A stretch of 13,940 bases of DNA, taken from assembly GCA_003663045.1 (NCBI GenBank), contig QMZG01000016.1:1-13940 (forward strand), in the 5' to 3' direction. A model generated the notes under the pieces. The model was not told where the DNA came from. It did no database searches and worked only from the letters and a program-made list of their open reading frames with translations. A program made the translations under genes and the position numbers. This document shows positions 1 through 7,377 of this stretch, piece after piece (the first letter of the stretch is position 1; every line of letters begins with the position of its first letter). The stretch is from Candidatus Altarchaeales archaeon. GTDB taxonomy: Archaea > Altiarchaeota > Altiarchaeia > IMC4 > QMZM01.

Positions 1-453
1 ACCGTACTCCAAGAAATCGCTAATGATATAAGAACAGAGCAAAATCTGTTTAGAAGGATGCGTTCAGAAACTACATCTCAGACAATGTTTATCCTCTTTG
101 CTTTATTAATTGGAGCACCTTTATTATTTGCAGCATCTCTCCAATTTGTAACAATATTCAGTACTATCTTTAGTGAAACTGGAATCTCTACTGGCCCCTC
201 TGCTTTAACTCAACATACAGGAATTATATCGATTCAAGAATTACCAATCAGTCCTGATTTCTTCTGGAAATACGCTATGATCACTCTAGGGGTCTCAGGG
301 CTATTTGGGGCGCTCTTGATAGGTCTAATAAGAACAGGAAAGCTAAGTGCAGGCGTCCCTCTTATAATAATACTGATACCATTAGCAATAATAATATTCG
401 TAGTACTTGAAAAGTTATTGGGATCTTTCTTCGTGGGGATGATGGGGTTCTAG
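1..453 (+). CDS. TadC/FlaJ-like type II/IV secretion system membrane protein, C-terminal fragment
   Basis: This is the 3' end of a larger gene. The frame is open from base 1, so the ATG at 58 is very probably internal and the true start lies before the window. The visible 150 residues begin with a charged cytoplasmic stretch (VLQEIANDIRTEQNLFRRMR) followed by a hydrophobic segment at about 29-53 (LLIGAPLLFAASLQFV). That combination is typical of the T2SSF (GspF/TadC/FlaJ) domain end in archaea. Two more membrane segments follow at about 91-110 and 119-137, and the stop is TAG at 451. Proteins of this family form the membrane platform that works with a secretion ATPase to assemble type IV pili or archaella. 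A class III pilin-like gene lies 1.9 kb away, which fits but does not prove a shared system. The ATPase partner is not in the window. The family call is inferred from sequence feel and membrane layout. Confidence 0.66.
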   Translation, partial: TVLQEIANDIRTEQNLFRRMRSETTSQTMFILFALLIGAPLLFAASLQFVTIFSTIFSETGISTGPSALTQHTGIISIQELPISPDFFWKYAMITLGVSGLFGALLIGLIRTGKLSAGVPLIIILIPLAIIIFVVLEKLLGSFFVGMMGF

Positions 454-467
454 AGATAAACCCTTTC

Positions 468-695
468 TTAAATCCCCTTCTCAGCTACCACATAACCTTC
501 CTCCCATCTCGGTGCTATCTTCTTTAACTTCTTTGAAAAATTTTTCTTACCAACTACCGTTTCATCCTTTCTGGTAACATTCTTCAAATCTACTACATAG
601 TGAGTTTCTTCGGTCTCCGGAATTTTTTCTAACTCCCTGGAAAATTCTTCAATGAGTTTCATTCCCTCCTTTCGGATCTTAACTTCGTCTAACAT
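468..695 (-). CDS. Small GatC-like protein (archaeal Asp-tRNA(Asn)/Glu-tRNA(Gln) amidotransferase subunit C type)
   Basis: This is a 75-residue soluble, charged protein. It has an N-terminal amphipathic helix (about 5-24, KEGMKLIEEFSRELEKIPE), then THYVVDLKNVTRKDE, and it ends with IAPRWEEGYVVAEKGI. From memory this pattern (helix, YVVD..NVTR, IAP....V.AEKG) matches small archaeal proteins annotated as amidotransferase subunit C. That subunit would stabilise GatA/GatB in converting Asp-tRNA(Asn) or Glu-tRNA(Gln). No gatA or gatB is nearby, so the role is inferred from resemblance only. It is the last gene of the ferredoxin-reductase operon: its ATG lies one base past the TAA of the reductase, so translation is probably coupled. 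The stop TAA at 468-470 converges with the TadC-like gene 14 bases away. Confidence 0.55.
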   Translation of the reverse strand: MLDEVKIRKEGMKLIEEFSRELEKIPETEETHYVVDLKNVTRKDETVVGKKNFSKKLKKIAPRWEEGYVVAEKGI

Positions 696-696
696 T

Positions 697-1899
697 TTAA
701 GTTAGAAACTTCCTTGCCAATGGAAGCATCTTGGGTGCCTTTTTCATGAACAATTTTAATAGGAATCTGTATTTCCCCTTTGTTAATTTTATAATATCCT
801 CTTCCGTCAATATATCTGCAAGACTTTCAAAATCCTTATCCTTTAGTTTTTCGAGAAATGATCTCAATTTTAGAAGCTTTTGCATCTTAACCCCCTCGGT
901 TTCTCTCCAAATCTTTTCATATTCATACAGTCTTTTCTTTGACAAATCCCCCTCTTTTATAGCCTTGACTCCCACTTCTGCAGAAATCTTTGCGGCGTTC
1001 ATTGCCAATGCCATACCTCCCCCATGTATTGGGTTTACCTGATGTGCTGCATCCCCCACCACCATTAATCCATCCATCACGAGGGGATCTATAGAGGAAC
1101 CGACCGGGATGCCGCCTGCATTTATCTCTATTGCACTGGCATTCTTGAAGATCTGGGGGTGATTTTCAATGAATCTATCCAAGTAATCCTTGGCCTTATT
1201 TCCTTTATCGGATAATCTCCCAAGAATTCCTATGCCCACATTGGCTGTATCATCATCCTTTGGGAATATCCATACATACCCCTTGGGGGCGATCTCATTT
1301 CCAAAATAGATATGCAATAGATCGGTGTTCTTTAAATTTAAACCAACCATTTCATACTGAAATCCAGAATGATAATCTGTCAGAGGATTCTTAGTATTTA
1401 ATCCGGCCGATTTGGCAATCTTTGAATCAACCCCATCGGCAGCAATAATCAATTTAGATTTAATTCTTAATTTTTTACCCATATGTACAGCATTTATACC
1501 AGAAATCTTTCCATCCTCCTTAATCACCTCGGTAGCCAGTGTTTTTACCATATATCTTGCTCCAGCTCTTATGGCATCTCTAGCCAGATACTTTTCAAAT
1601 ATCTTTCTTTCAATGACATATCCTCTTTTTTTATCCAGAAACATTTCAAGGGACTTCCCGTGGGGGGAATAGAGAACCGCTCCTTTAATCTCTCTTCTTG
1701 CCCAGACCGGGTCGGGCTTTAAACCTACTTTTTCTAAACCATCTATGTTAATACCTTCAGCACACCTCTTGGGCGTTCCAATCTCCTGTTTTTTTTCTAC
1801 CACCAAGGTTTTTATATCATTCTCAGCCAGAATCCTTGCGGCAATACTGCCCGCTGGACCCGCCCCAACCACGATGGCATCATATTCAAGATCAATCAT
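697..1899 (-). CDS. Digeranylgeranylglycerophospholipid reductase (geranylgeranyl reductase family flavoprotein)
   Basis: The enzyme uses FAD to saturate the double bonds of geranylgeranyl chains in archaeal ether lipids. It acts at the cytoplasmic membrane face. The 400 residues are the normal length. Visible landmarks are an N-terminal Rossmann FAD site (DAIVVGAGPAG, 7-17), the conserved cysteine of RCAEG (Cys46) near the active site, AADGVDS at 153-159, the lipid-pocket signature PKGYVWIFP (205-213) and the second FAD motif VGDAAHQVNPIHGGG (281-295). The C-terminal roughly 80 residues are helical and basic, perhaps for membrane contact. Its ATG overlaps the end of the upstream ferredoxin gene by 8 bases (ATGATTGA), and the GatC-like gene follows after one base. 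Reductases of this family need a low-potential donor, and the coupled ferredoxin is the obvious candidate. A different isoprenoid substrate, such as a quinone side chain, cannot be excluded from sequence. Confidence 0.88.
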   Translation of the reverse strand: MIDLEYDAIVVGAGPAGSIAARILAENDIKTLVVEKKQEIGTPKRCAEGINIDGLEKVGLKPDPVWARREIKGAVLYSPHGKSLEMFLDKKRGYVIERKIFEKYLARDAIRAGARYMVKTLATEVIKEDGKISGINAVHMGKKLRIKSKLIIAADGVDSKIAKSAGLNTKNPLTDYHSGFQYEMVGLNLKNTDLLHIYFGNEIAPKGYVWIFPKDDDTANVGIGILGRLSDKGNKAKDYLDRFIENHPQIFKNASAIEINAGGIPVGSSIDPLVMDGLMVVGDAAHQVNPIHGGGMALAMNAAKISAEVGVKAIKEGDLSKKRLYEYEKIWRETEGVKMQKLLKLRSFLEKLKDKDFESLADILTEEDIIKLTKGKYRFLLKLFMKKAPKMLPLARKFLT

Positions 1900-2077
1900 T
1901 TTTAAAACTCAATGCATCTACAGGACAAAATTTTATGCACATACCACATCCTGTACATTTATCATTATCCACAAAAAGAATCGTTTCTTTTAATTCTAAA
2001 GCATCCTGTGGACAGACACCAACGCAGCCACCACAATAACAGCACCTGCTCTTGTCAACCTCTATCCTATTTTTCAT
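1892..2077 (-). CDS. 2x[4Fe-4S] ferredoxin, probable electron donor to the lipid reductase
   Basis: This 61-residue protein has two complete CxxCxxCxxxCP cluster motifs: Cys12, 15, 18, 22 with Pro23, and Cys41, 44, 47, 51 with Pro52. An extra Cys13 sits inside the first motif (CCYC). Each motif is followed by a DAL segment, the usual pseudo-twofold bacterial-type ferredoxin fold, and no other domain is present. It carries low-potential electrons in the cytoplasm. The stop codon overlaps the start of the geranylgeranyl reductase by 8 bases, so the two are translationally coupled and probably made together. An AT-rich box at about 2098-2112 on the minus strand lies at TATA-box distance from the ATG, and I see no Shine-Dalgarno site. 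This is therefore the first gene of the operon. Pairing with the reductase is inferred from the overlap. Confidence 0.9.
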   Translation of the reverse strand: MKNRIEVDKSRCCYCGGCVGVCPQDALELKETILFVDNDKCTGCGMCIKFCPVDALSFKND

Positions 2078-2129
2078 ATTCTGTATATGAATTGTTTTTA
2101 ATAAAATAAATAGTCAATCCTTAATTTTA

Positions 2130-2203
2130 TGCCCACGCCGGGATTCGAACCCGGGTATGGGGCTCCGCAGGCCCCCAGGATATCCAAGCTACCTCACGTG
2201 AGC
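2130..2203 (-). tRNA. tRNA-Arg (anticodon GCG)
   Basis: The reverse complement folds into a 74-nt cloverleaf. The acceptor GCTCACG pairs with CGTGGGC over 7 bp with one G-T pair, and T8-G9 follow. The D stem AGGT/TCCT has three pairs plus a T-T mismatch, with the conserved GG in the loop. The anticodon stem GGGGC/GCCCC encloses loop CTGCGGA, giving anticodon GCG at 34-36 (reads CGC, and CGT by wobble). The variable loop is ATAC, and the T arm is CCGGG-TTCGAAT-CCCGG. The discriminator is A. CCA is not encoded and no intron is present. It stands alone between the ferredoxin operon and the pilin gene. Confidence 0.93.
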
Positions 2204-2292
2204 TCTCTGTAGCATTAAATATTGGAAATTGGAATTAGAAAAATTGAATAAATGGAAAACAGAATTGGAAGAAAGAACGTCAGATCGGAAGG

Positions 2293-2326
2293 ATAAAATA
2301 AAAAAGAAAGAAAAAGAAAAAAGAAG
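2293..2326 (-). terminator. Oligo-T terminator of the pilin-like gene
   Basis: On the minus strand, starting 4 bases after the pilin TAA, the sequence is an almost uninterrupted pyrimidine run with several T4-T6 blocks (cttcttttttctttttcttt and on). Archaeal transcription commonly stops at such T-rich tracts without a hairpin. The assignment rests on composition and position only. Confidence 0.5.
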
Positions 2327-2330
2327 ATGC

Positions 2331-2909
2331 TTATATTACTGGCCCTTTTATTATACCCGTTTCTGTTCTATTTTGTGGAAATCCACCAACAGATATCTCA
2401 TATCCGATTTTCATAGTGAGCTCGTATCTCGATCCAGATGCAAGCGCTGGTTTATCAGCATTAGCGCATAAAAACTTCAAACTAAATGTCCCATCTTGTG
2501 ATACTGGTAAAGACTCGTCTACACCACCAGACTGGAGATTACCAGTGGCGGCAATGGTGCGAGAAGTGCCATCTGGTAATGTAACTGTTCCACTGCCACT
2601 GGGGGTACAGTCACCGGGCGGAGAGGTATAATTCACATCAATATTCTTTATATGTACGGTATCCCCGGCCAAATTAACGAATACCACAGAAAGCCCATCA
2701 TTAGTCGCGTTAGCTTTCTGCTCAATCTGCCCCGGATTCAACGGTCTAATCTTCACAAACTTCGTAACCGTCGTACTGGCGGGTGGATTAAATATCCCCA
2801 ACTGCCAGAGGACAACCCCAACAATCATAACTACCAGGATTGCCCATCCGTATGTCATCAGGTACTCCATTGCACCCTGACCCTTTTTTCCTAAAAATTT
2901 CATTTTCAT
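2331..2909 (-). CDS. Class III signal peptide (type IV pilin-like) surface protein
   Basis: This 192-residue protein starts with a short basic leader (MKMKFLGKKG), then Gln11-Gly-Ala-Met-Glu15-Tyr-Leu17 and a hydrophobic helix to about residue 38. This is the archaeal class III signal peptide (Q at +1, E at +5), which an EppA-like prepilin peptidase cuts before Gln11. The hydrophobic helix would form the filament core. The rest is polar, Gly/Ser/Thr-rich and probably beta-sandwich, and faces outside. The strong GAGGTGA at 2920-2926 lies 10 bases before the first ATG and supports that start over the ATG two codons later. It is transcribed divergently from the NERD gene. A T-rich terminator follows, so it is probably monocistronic. 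It may be a structural or minor pilin; the sequence cannot say which. Confidence 0.83.
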   Translation of the reverse strand: MKMKFLGKKGQGAMEYLMTYGWAILVVMIVGVVLWQLGIFNPPASTTVTKFVKIRPLNPGQIEQKANATNDGLSVVFVNLAGDTVHIKNIDVNYTSPPGDCTPSGSGTVTLPDGTSRTIAATGNLQSGGVDESLPVSQDGTFSLKFLCANADKPALASGSRYELTMKIGYEISVGGFPQNRTETGIIKGPVI

Positions 2910-2919
2910 TTTATGTTTC

Positions 2920-2926
2920 TCACCTC
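2920..2926 (-). promoter_or_regulatory. Shine-Dalgarno site of the pilin-like gene
   Basis: The minus strand reads GAGGTGA, a strong match to the anti-Shine-Dalgarno end of 16S rRNA, 10 bases upstream of the ATG at 2909. Most other genes in the window lack such a site, so this transcript has a real 5' leader. The site fixes the start codon. Confidence 0.7.
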
Positions 2927-2970
2927 ATTTGTTTTTAAAATATATGTAAATAAACTATAATACTTTCTCC

Positions 2971-2978
2971 TATAAATA
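2971..2978 (+). promoter_or_regulatory. TATA box of the NERD-domain gene (leaderless mRNA)
   Basis: TATAAATA, preceded by CTCC, sits 30 to 23 bases before the ATG at 3001. This is the archaeal TATA-to-start-site spacing, so transcription should begin at or within a base or two of the ATG. The absence of a Shine-Dalgarno site agrees with a leaderless mRNA. Confidence 0.6.
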
Positions 2979-3000
2979 CTTATCGTTTTATAAAATTAAC

Positions 3001-3726
3001 ATGAAAATCCTCGGGAAAAGGACCGACTACTATGTATGGAGGAATGTTCATCTCAATAGGAGCCGGATGTTGATCTTTATCACATTATTTATTCTTGCAG
3101 TGATACTCTTTATCATGAATCAGTTCCCTTCTGCCGCATTGGGGATAATTCTGATCCCCATAGCCTATGTTTTAGGGATTTATAGTTATCAAAAATATAT
3201 CACATGGAAGAGCGGTTCTTTGGGAGAGGATATCGTGATTAAAGAATTAAAGAAATTAAGCGATTCCTATTATGTAATCAATGGTGTGGTAATACCGCCC
3301 AACAGGGGCGATATAGACCATATCGTCTTGGGACCAAATGGGATATTTGTCATCGAGTCGAAGCATTATGGTGGCCAGATTACCTGTAATGGGGATGAAT
3401 GGAGTAGGCACAAGATGGGCAGGAGTGGGAAGAGGTATGAATTATGGATAGGAAGTCCAAGCAACCAGGTAAAGAGGAATGCCAAGATTTTAAAGGATTT
3501 TATACTGAAAAATAAGAACAAAATTTTCAATAAAGCGCCACATATATGGGTTTACAGTATTCTAATATTTACAAATGAAAGGGCTAATCTACATATAGAA
3601 AATCCCACGGTAGATATACTGAAGATTGATGAATTATCTGACTTCATTCAAGAACAGGAATCTGGGGTTATGTTTTCGGAAGGAGAGATAAAAAGAATGG
3701 GGGAACTTATTTTGAGATATTCTTGA
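3001..3726 (+). CDS. Membrane-anchored NERD-domain (nuclease-related) protein
   Basis: The 241-residue protein has two membrane segments near the N terminus (about 23-40 and 44-62), then a cytoplasmic NERD domain at about 70-175. NERD is a PD-(D/E)XK-like fold. The expected pattern is visible: Glu76 in SLGEDIV, Asp104/Asp106 in GDIDHIVLGPNG, and Glu119-Ser-Lys121 in VIESKHYGG. A later SNQVKRNAKIL helix matches the usual NERD helix. The metal-binding residues look intact, so nuclease activity is possible, although few NERD proteins have a proven substrate. The C-terminal 70 residues look soluble and I cannot assign them. The ATG at 3001 is chosen because a TATA box lies at leaderless distance. 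It is divergent from the pilin-like gene and followed by cdc48 after 56 bases. DNA processing at the membrane is only a guess. Confidence 0.82.
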   Translation: MKILGKRTDYYVWRNVHLNRSRMLIFITLFILAVILFIMNQFPSAALGIILIPIAYVLGIYSYQKYITWKSGSLGEDIVIKELKKLSDSYYVINGVVIPPNRGDIDHIVLGPNGIFVIESKHYGGQITCNGDEWSRHKMGRSGKRYELWIGSPSNQVKRNAKILKDFILKNKNKIFNKAPHIWVYSILIFTNERANLHIENPTVDILKIDELSDFIQEQESGVMFSEGEIKRMGELILRYS

Positions 3727-3782
3727 TTTATTTTTCTAAAATTCAATATTAATCTAGTTTAGAAGCAAATAGAAGTTTAAAA

Positions 3783-5930
3783 ATGGTAGAAAAGAAGATA
3801 GAACTGAGGGTTGCGGAGGCACTTCATAATGATGTTGGTCGAGGCATAGTTAGAATTGATACCAGATCTATGGAAAAGCTTGATATTACCTCCGGTGATA
3901 TCGTAGAGATAGAAGGGAAAAAGGCTACCGCCGCTATTGTATGGCCTTCTCATCCCCAGGACTTTGGTTTAGATATCATTAGAATGGATGGTTTAATCAG
4001 ACAGAATTCAGATTCCTCTCTGGGTGATAGGGTAAGAATTAAAAAGGCTAAGACCGCACCCGCTAAAAATATTGTTATAGCCCCGACCATGCATGAAATA
4101 AGATTTGGTGGGGATTTTGCCACTCATGTAAGGCAGAGGATGATCGGAAGGCCTTTAGTAAAGGGGGATAAGATCTCAATTGGTGTTTTAGGACAGGCAA
4201 TTCCATTCGTTGTTGTTTCTACTAATCCCAGGGGAATCGTTCAGATTCATGACCTGACCAACCTTGAGATAAAGGGAAAACCAATGGTAGTTCCCGAGGT
4301 CCCGGGGATTCGCTATGAGGACATCGGCGGCTTAAAAGAGGAATTAGGAAGGGTCAGGGAGATGATCGAGCTTCCCATGAAGCACCCCGAACTATTTGAG
4401 AAATTGGGGATCAAGCCACCAAAGGGGGTTCTTCTTTACGGACCCCCGGGAACGGGAAAGACCCTAATTGCGAAGGCCGTGGCTTCCGAGACCAATGCCC
4501 ATTTCATCTCTCTGAATGGGCCCGAGATCATGGACAAGTACTATGGAGAGAGTGAAAGGAAGCTGAGGGAGATTTTTAAGGAAGCGCAGGAAAATACCCC
4601 AGCCATTATTTTCATAGACGAGATCGATTCTATTGCCCCTAAAAGAGAGGAGACTCGAGGCGAGGTAGAAAGAAGGGTCGTTGCTCAATTATTGGCATTA
4701 ATGGATGGTCTAGTAGCTAGAGGTGATGTTGTTGTAATTGCGGCAACAAATAGACGTGATGCGTTAGATCCCGCATTAAGAAGACCTGGAAGATTTGATA
4801 GAGAAATCGAAATTGGGGTTCCCGATAAAGAGGGTAGAAATGAGATCCTTCAGATACATACCAGGGGAATGCCATTAGACAAAGATGTAAATCTAAGGGA
4901 GATAGCAAATTCTACTCATGGATTTGTTGGAGCGGATCTTGAAGCCCTGAGTAGAGAGGCCGCTATGAATGCACTTAAGAGAATTCTCCCAAAAATAGAC
5001 CTCGAAAAGGAGGAGATTCCAGCGCATATACTAGATAGTTTAAGTGTGAAAAAGATAGACTTCGTAGAGGCGATGAAGGATGTAAATCCCTCAGCCCTGA
5101 GAGAGGTCTTGGTTGAGGTACCAGATGTTAAATGGAGCGATATTGGTGGCCTAGAAGATGTCAAGAAGAAATTGAAGGAGGCAGTAGAATGGCCATTAAA
5201 GTATCCAGAATCATTTAAGAGGATGGGTATCAGACCGGCAAAGGCCATCCTTCTTTATGGTCCCCCAGGGTGTGGAAAGACACTACTTGCGAAGGCGGCG
5301 GCAAATGAATCCGAGGCAAATTTTATCGCGGTGAAAGGACCTCAATTATTGTCAATGTGGGTTGGAGAGTCTGAAAGAGGTGTTAGGGAGATATTCAAAA
5401 AGGCAAAACAAACCTCTCCATGTATAATCCTATTTGATGAGATCGATGCAATAGCACCAAGAAGGGGGACTCATGCCGGTTCTCACGTCACAGAAACGGT
5501 TGTAAATCAAATTTTAACAGAGATGGATGGTATAGAAAACCTCGAAAATGTTATTGTTATCGGAGCCACAAACAGACCAGACATTTTAGACCCATCTCTT
5601 CTAAGACCTGGGAGGTTTGATTCCTTACTATTAGTTCCAGCCCCCGATAGAGATGCCAGGTTAGATATATTTAAAGTGCATACGAGGCATATGCCCCTCA
5701 AGAATGTAGATCTAGACGAATTGGCAGATAGAACAGAAGGCTATAGCGGTGCAGATATAGAGGGCATCTGTAGAGAGGCGGCAATGATCGCATTAAGAGA
5801 GGATATTAATTCAGCTGTTGTAACTGGAGAGCACTTTGAAAAAGCACTGAGGAATATAAAACCATCGATTCCAGAATTTGAGATGATGAAGAAGAAGGAA
5901 GAGAAGATATTGGCGCCCGCTTATGTTTAG
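3783..5930 (+). CDS. cdc48: Cdc48/VAT-type AAA ATPase (p97 homologue)
   Basis: This is a cytosolic double-ring AAA+ unfoldase that extracts and unfolds proteins, probably for the 20S proteasome. The 715 residues are close to the family length. The N-domain (double-psi barrel plus second lobe, 1-about 175) is followed by D1 and D2. D1 has Walker A GPPGTGKT (220-227), Walker B IIFIDE (275-280), pore-loop KYYGESE (252-258), sensor AATN (320-323) and arginine fingers in RRPGRFDR (333-340). D2 has GPPGCGKT (493-500), IILFDE (548-553), MWVGESE (525-531), GATN (594-597) and LRPGRFD (607-613). The Cys in the D2 Walker A also occurs in eukaryotic p97. The end, APAYV, resembles a weak HbYX proteasome-docking tail. 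No strong Shine-Dalgarno site precedes the ATG. The nnr gene starts 5 bases after the stop, so the two are probably cotranscribed. Confidence 0.95.
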   Translation: MVEKKIELRVAEALHNDVGRGIVRIDTRSMEKLDITSGDIVEIEGKKATAAIVWPSHPQDFGLDIIRMDGLIRQNSDSSLGDRVRIKKAKTAPAKNIVIAPTMHEIRFGGDFATHVRQRMIGRPLVKGDKISIGVLGQAIPFVVVSTNPRGIVQIHDLTNLEIKGKPMVVPEVPGIRYEDIGGLKEELGRVREMIELPMKHPELFEKLGIKPPKGVLLYGPPGTGKTLIAKAVASETNAHFISLNGPEIMDKYYGESERKLREIFKEAQENTPAIIFIDEIDSIAPKREETRGEVERRVVAQLLALMDGLVARGDVVVIAATNRRDALDPALRRPGRFDREIEIGVPDKEGRNEILQIHTRGMPLDKDVNLREIANSTHGFVGADLEALSREAAMNALKRILPKIDLEKEEIPAHILDSLSVKKIDFVEAMKDVNPSALREVLVEVPDVKWSDIGGLEDVKKKLKEAVEWPLKYPESFKRMGIRPAKAILLYGPPGCGKTLLAKAAANESEANFIAVKGPQLLSMWVGESERGVREIFKKAKQTSPCIILFDEIDAIAPRRGTHAGSHVTETVVNQILTEMDGIENLENVIVIGATNRPDILDPSLLRPGRFDSLLLVPAPDRDARLDIFKVHTRHMPLKNVDLDELADRTEGYSGADIEGICREAAMIALREDINSAVVTGEHFEKALRNIKPSIPEFEMMKKKEEKILAPAYV

Positions 5931-5935
5931 ATAGA

Positions 5936-7333
5936 ATGAATTCTGCACAATATACAAAACTGCTGGATATGAATTCTTCTTATCTCGGGATTTCCAGGCT
6001 CGTTCTTATGGAGAATGCTGGAAGAGAGATCGCTAGGGGGTGTGAAAGATTTTCCCATATTGCGGTATTCTGTGGTACTGGAAACAATGGTGGTGATGGT
6101 TTTGTGGCGGCAAGGCACCTCTCTTCCTTGGGAAAGAAGGTCAAGGTCTATGCCCTTTCTGGAAATAGGAGCGATGAGGCACAAAAAAATCTGGAGATAA
6201 TCCAGAATCTAGATTCTGTGGAAATTGATTTTATAAGGGATTCATCAAATTGCGAGAGAATAAAAAAAGATCTGGGGAAATTTGATCTGATCATTGACGC
6301 ACTTATTGGTGTTGGGGCAAAGGGTGAACTGAGGCAGCCGATTAAAAGTGTTGTGGAGTTGATTAATTCTGTCAATACCTTTAGGATTTCTGTAGATGTC
6401 CCAACCCCGGGGATCAGAGCAGACCTCACTATATCATTTCACACGGCAAAAACCCCAGACGCCAAAGTAGTGAGTATAGGAATCCCAAAAGAGGCCGAGA
6501 TCTACTGTGGTCCAGGAGATCTATATGCTGCAATTCCCGAGAGAAAGGGGTTTGAACATAAGGGTGATTTTGGTCGCCTCTTGGTAATAGGTGGGAGCAA
6601 GAATTTTATCGGAACACCAACATTGGTAGCAAGGGCCGCTTATAGAACTGGGGTGGATCTAGTAACGGTGACATGTCCAGGTTATGTGGCTGATAAAATG
6701 CCCTTTGACCCCAACATAATAATTAATCCTTTAAATTCAGAGTTTTATCTAAGTGATGACGATCTGGATGAAATTCTGGATTTAAATTTTGATGCGGTAG
6801 TTGTTGGTAGTGGTATTGGGATAAGGGATGAAACAAAATCCTTCCTAAGGAGGCTTCTCAGGAAAATCCAAAAGCCGATTGTGATAGATGCGGACGCACT
6901 GAAGTTGATTAAGGTAAAATATCTTAGAGAGAATCACATACTCACTCCACATTCAATGGAATTTAAGATTCTCTTTGGAGAATATGAAGAGGAATTTGAA
7001 AATAAGATTGAGATGGTAGAGAGATTTTCAAAAAAGACCAACGCAATAATAGTTCTCAAAGGTCCGGTAGATATAATTTCAGATGGTAAAAAGACGAGAT
7101 TGAATAAAACCGGAAATGTTGGAATGACGGTTGGCGGTACTGGAGATGTCTTGGCGGGAATAATTGGTGCAATTTCAACTAGAGCAGAGAACTTCCAAGC
7201 TGCCTGTGCTGGGGTATTTCTTTCTGGCTTGGCGGGCGATCTCTGCTATGAAAAACTTGGTTGTTCATTTACAGCAACAGACGTAATCGAGAAGATTCCA
7301 GAGGCAATAGAATTCTGCAAGAAATTTGAATGA
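5936..7333 (+). CDS. nnr: Bifunctional NAD(P)H-hydrate epimerase / ADP-dependent dehydratase
   Basis: It repairs hydrated NADH and NADPH. The N-terminal YjeF_N domain interconverts the R and S hydrates, and the C-terminal ribokinase-like domain dehydrates the S form using ADP. The 465 residues fit a fused Nnr. N-terminal signs are MENAGREIA (25-33), GTGNNGGDGF (47-56) and VDVPTPG (153-159). C-terminal signs begin with GGSKNFIGTP (219-228), VIDADAL (316-322) and LTPHSMEF (336-343), and end with NKTGNVGMTVGGTGDVLAG (390-408), whose Asp404 is the expected catalytic base. The loop after VDVP is shorter than the usual DVPSG...TG form and reads TPGIRADLTISFH, so epimerase activity deserves a check. 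It begins 5 bases after the cdc48 stop with no visible Shine-Dalgarno, which suggests one transcript. The cytoplasmic metabolite-repair role is known for the family. Confidence 0.92.
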   Translation: MNSAQYTKLLDMNSSYLGISRLVLMENAGREIARGCERFSHIAVFCGTGNNGGDGFVAARHLSSLGKKVKVYALSGNRSDEAQKNLEIIQNLDSVEIDFIRDSSNCERIKKDLGKFDLIIDALIGVGAKGELRQPIKSVVELINSVNTFRISVDVPTPGIRADLTISFHTAKTPDAKVVSIGIPKEAEIYCGPGDLYAAIPERKGFEHKGDFGRLLVIGGSKNFIGTPTLVARAAYRTGVDLVTVTCPGYVADKMPFDPNIIINPLNSEFYLSDDDLDEILDLNFDAVVVGSGIGIRDETKSFLRRLLRKIQKPIVIDADALKLIKVKYLRENHILTPHSMEFKILFGEYEEEFENKIEMVERFSKKTNAIIVLKGPVDIISDGKKTRLNKTGNVGMTVGGTGDVLAGIIGAISTRAENFQAACAGVFLSGLAGDLCYEKLGCSFTATDVIEKIPEAIEFCKKFE

Positions 7334-7377
7334 ATAGTATAACTGGAATTCCATAACATGAGATAAGAGAATATAGA

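Noticed and set aside
58..453. A complete 131-residue membrane protein starting at ATG 58
   Set aside because: The same frame is open back to base 1 and the residues before the ATG continue the TadC/FlaJ-like cytoplasmic helix, so this is the end of a longer gene.
2130..2203. An intron or encoded CCA in the tRNA
   Set aside because: The anticodon loop is a normal 7 bases and the base after the discriminator is T-rich spacer, with no CCA.
2229..2471. 80-codon plus-strand frame after the tRNA
   Set aside because: Its first third is the A-rich complement of the pilin terminator and the rest lies antisense to the pilin gene; no family resemblance.
4916..5248. 110-codon minus-strand frame inside cdc48
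   Set aside because: It is fully antisense to a strongly conserved gene and its product is low-complexity Ser/Leu/Phe, typical of a shadow frame.
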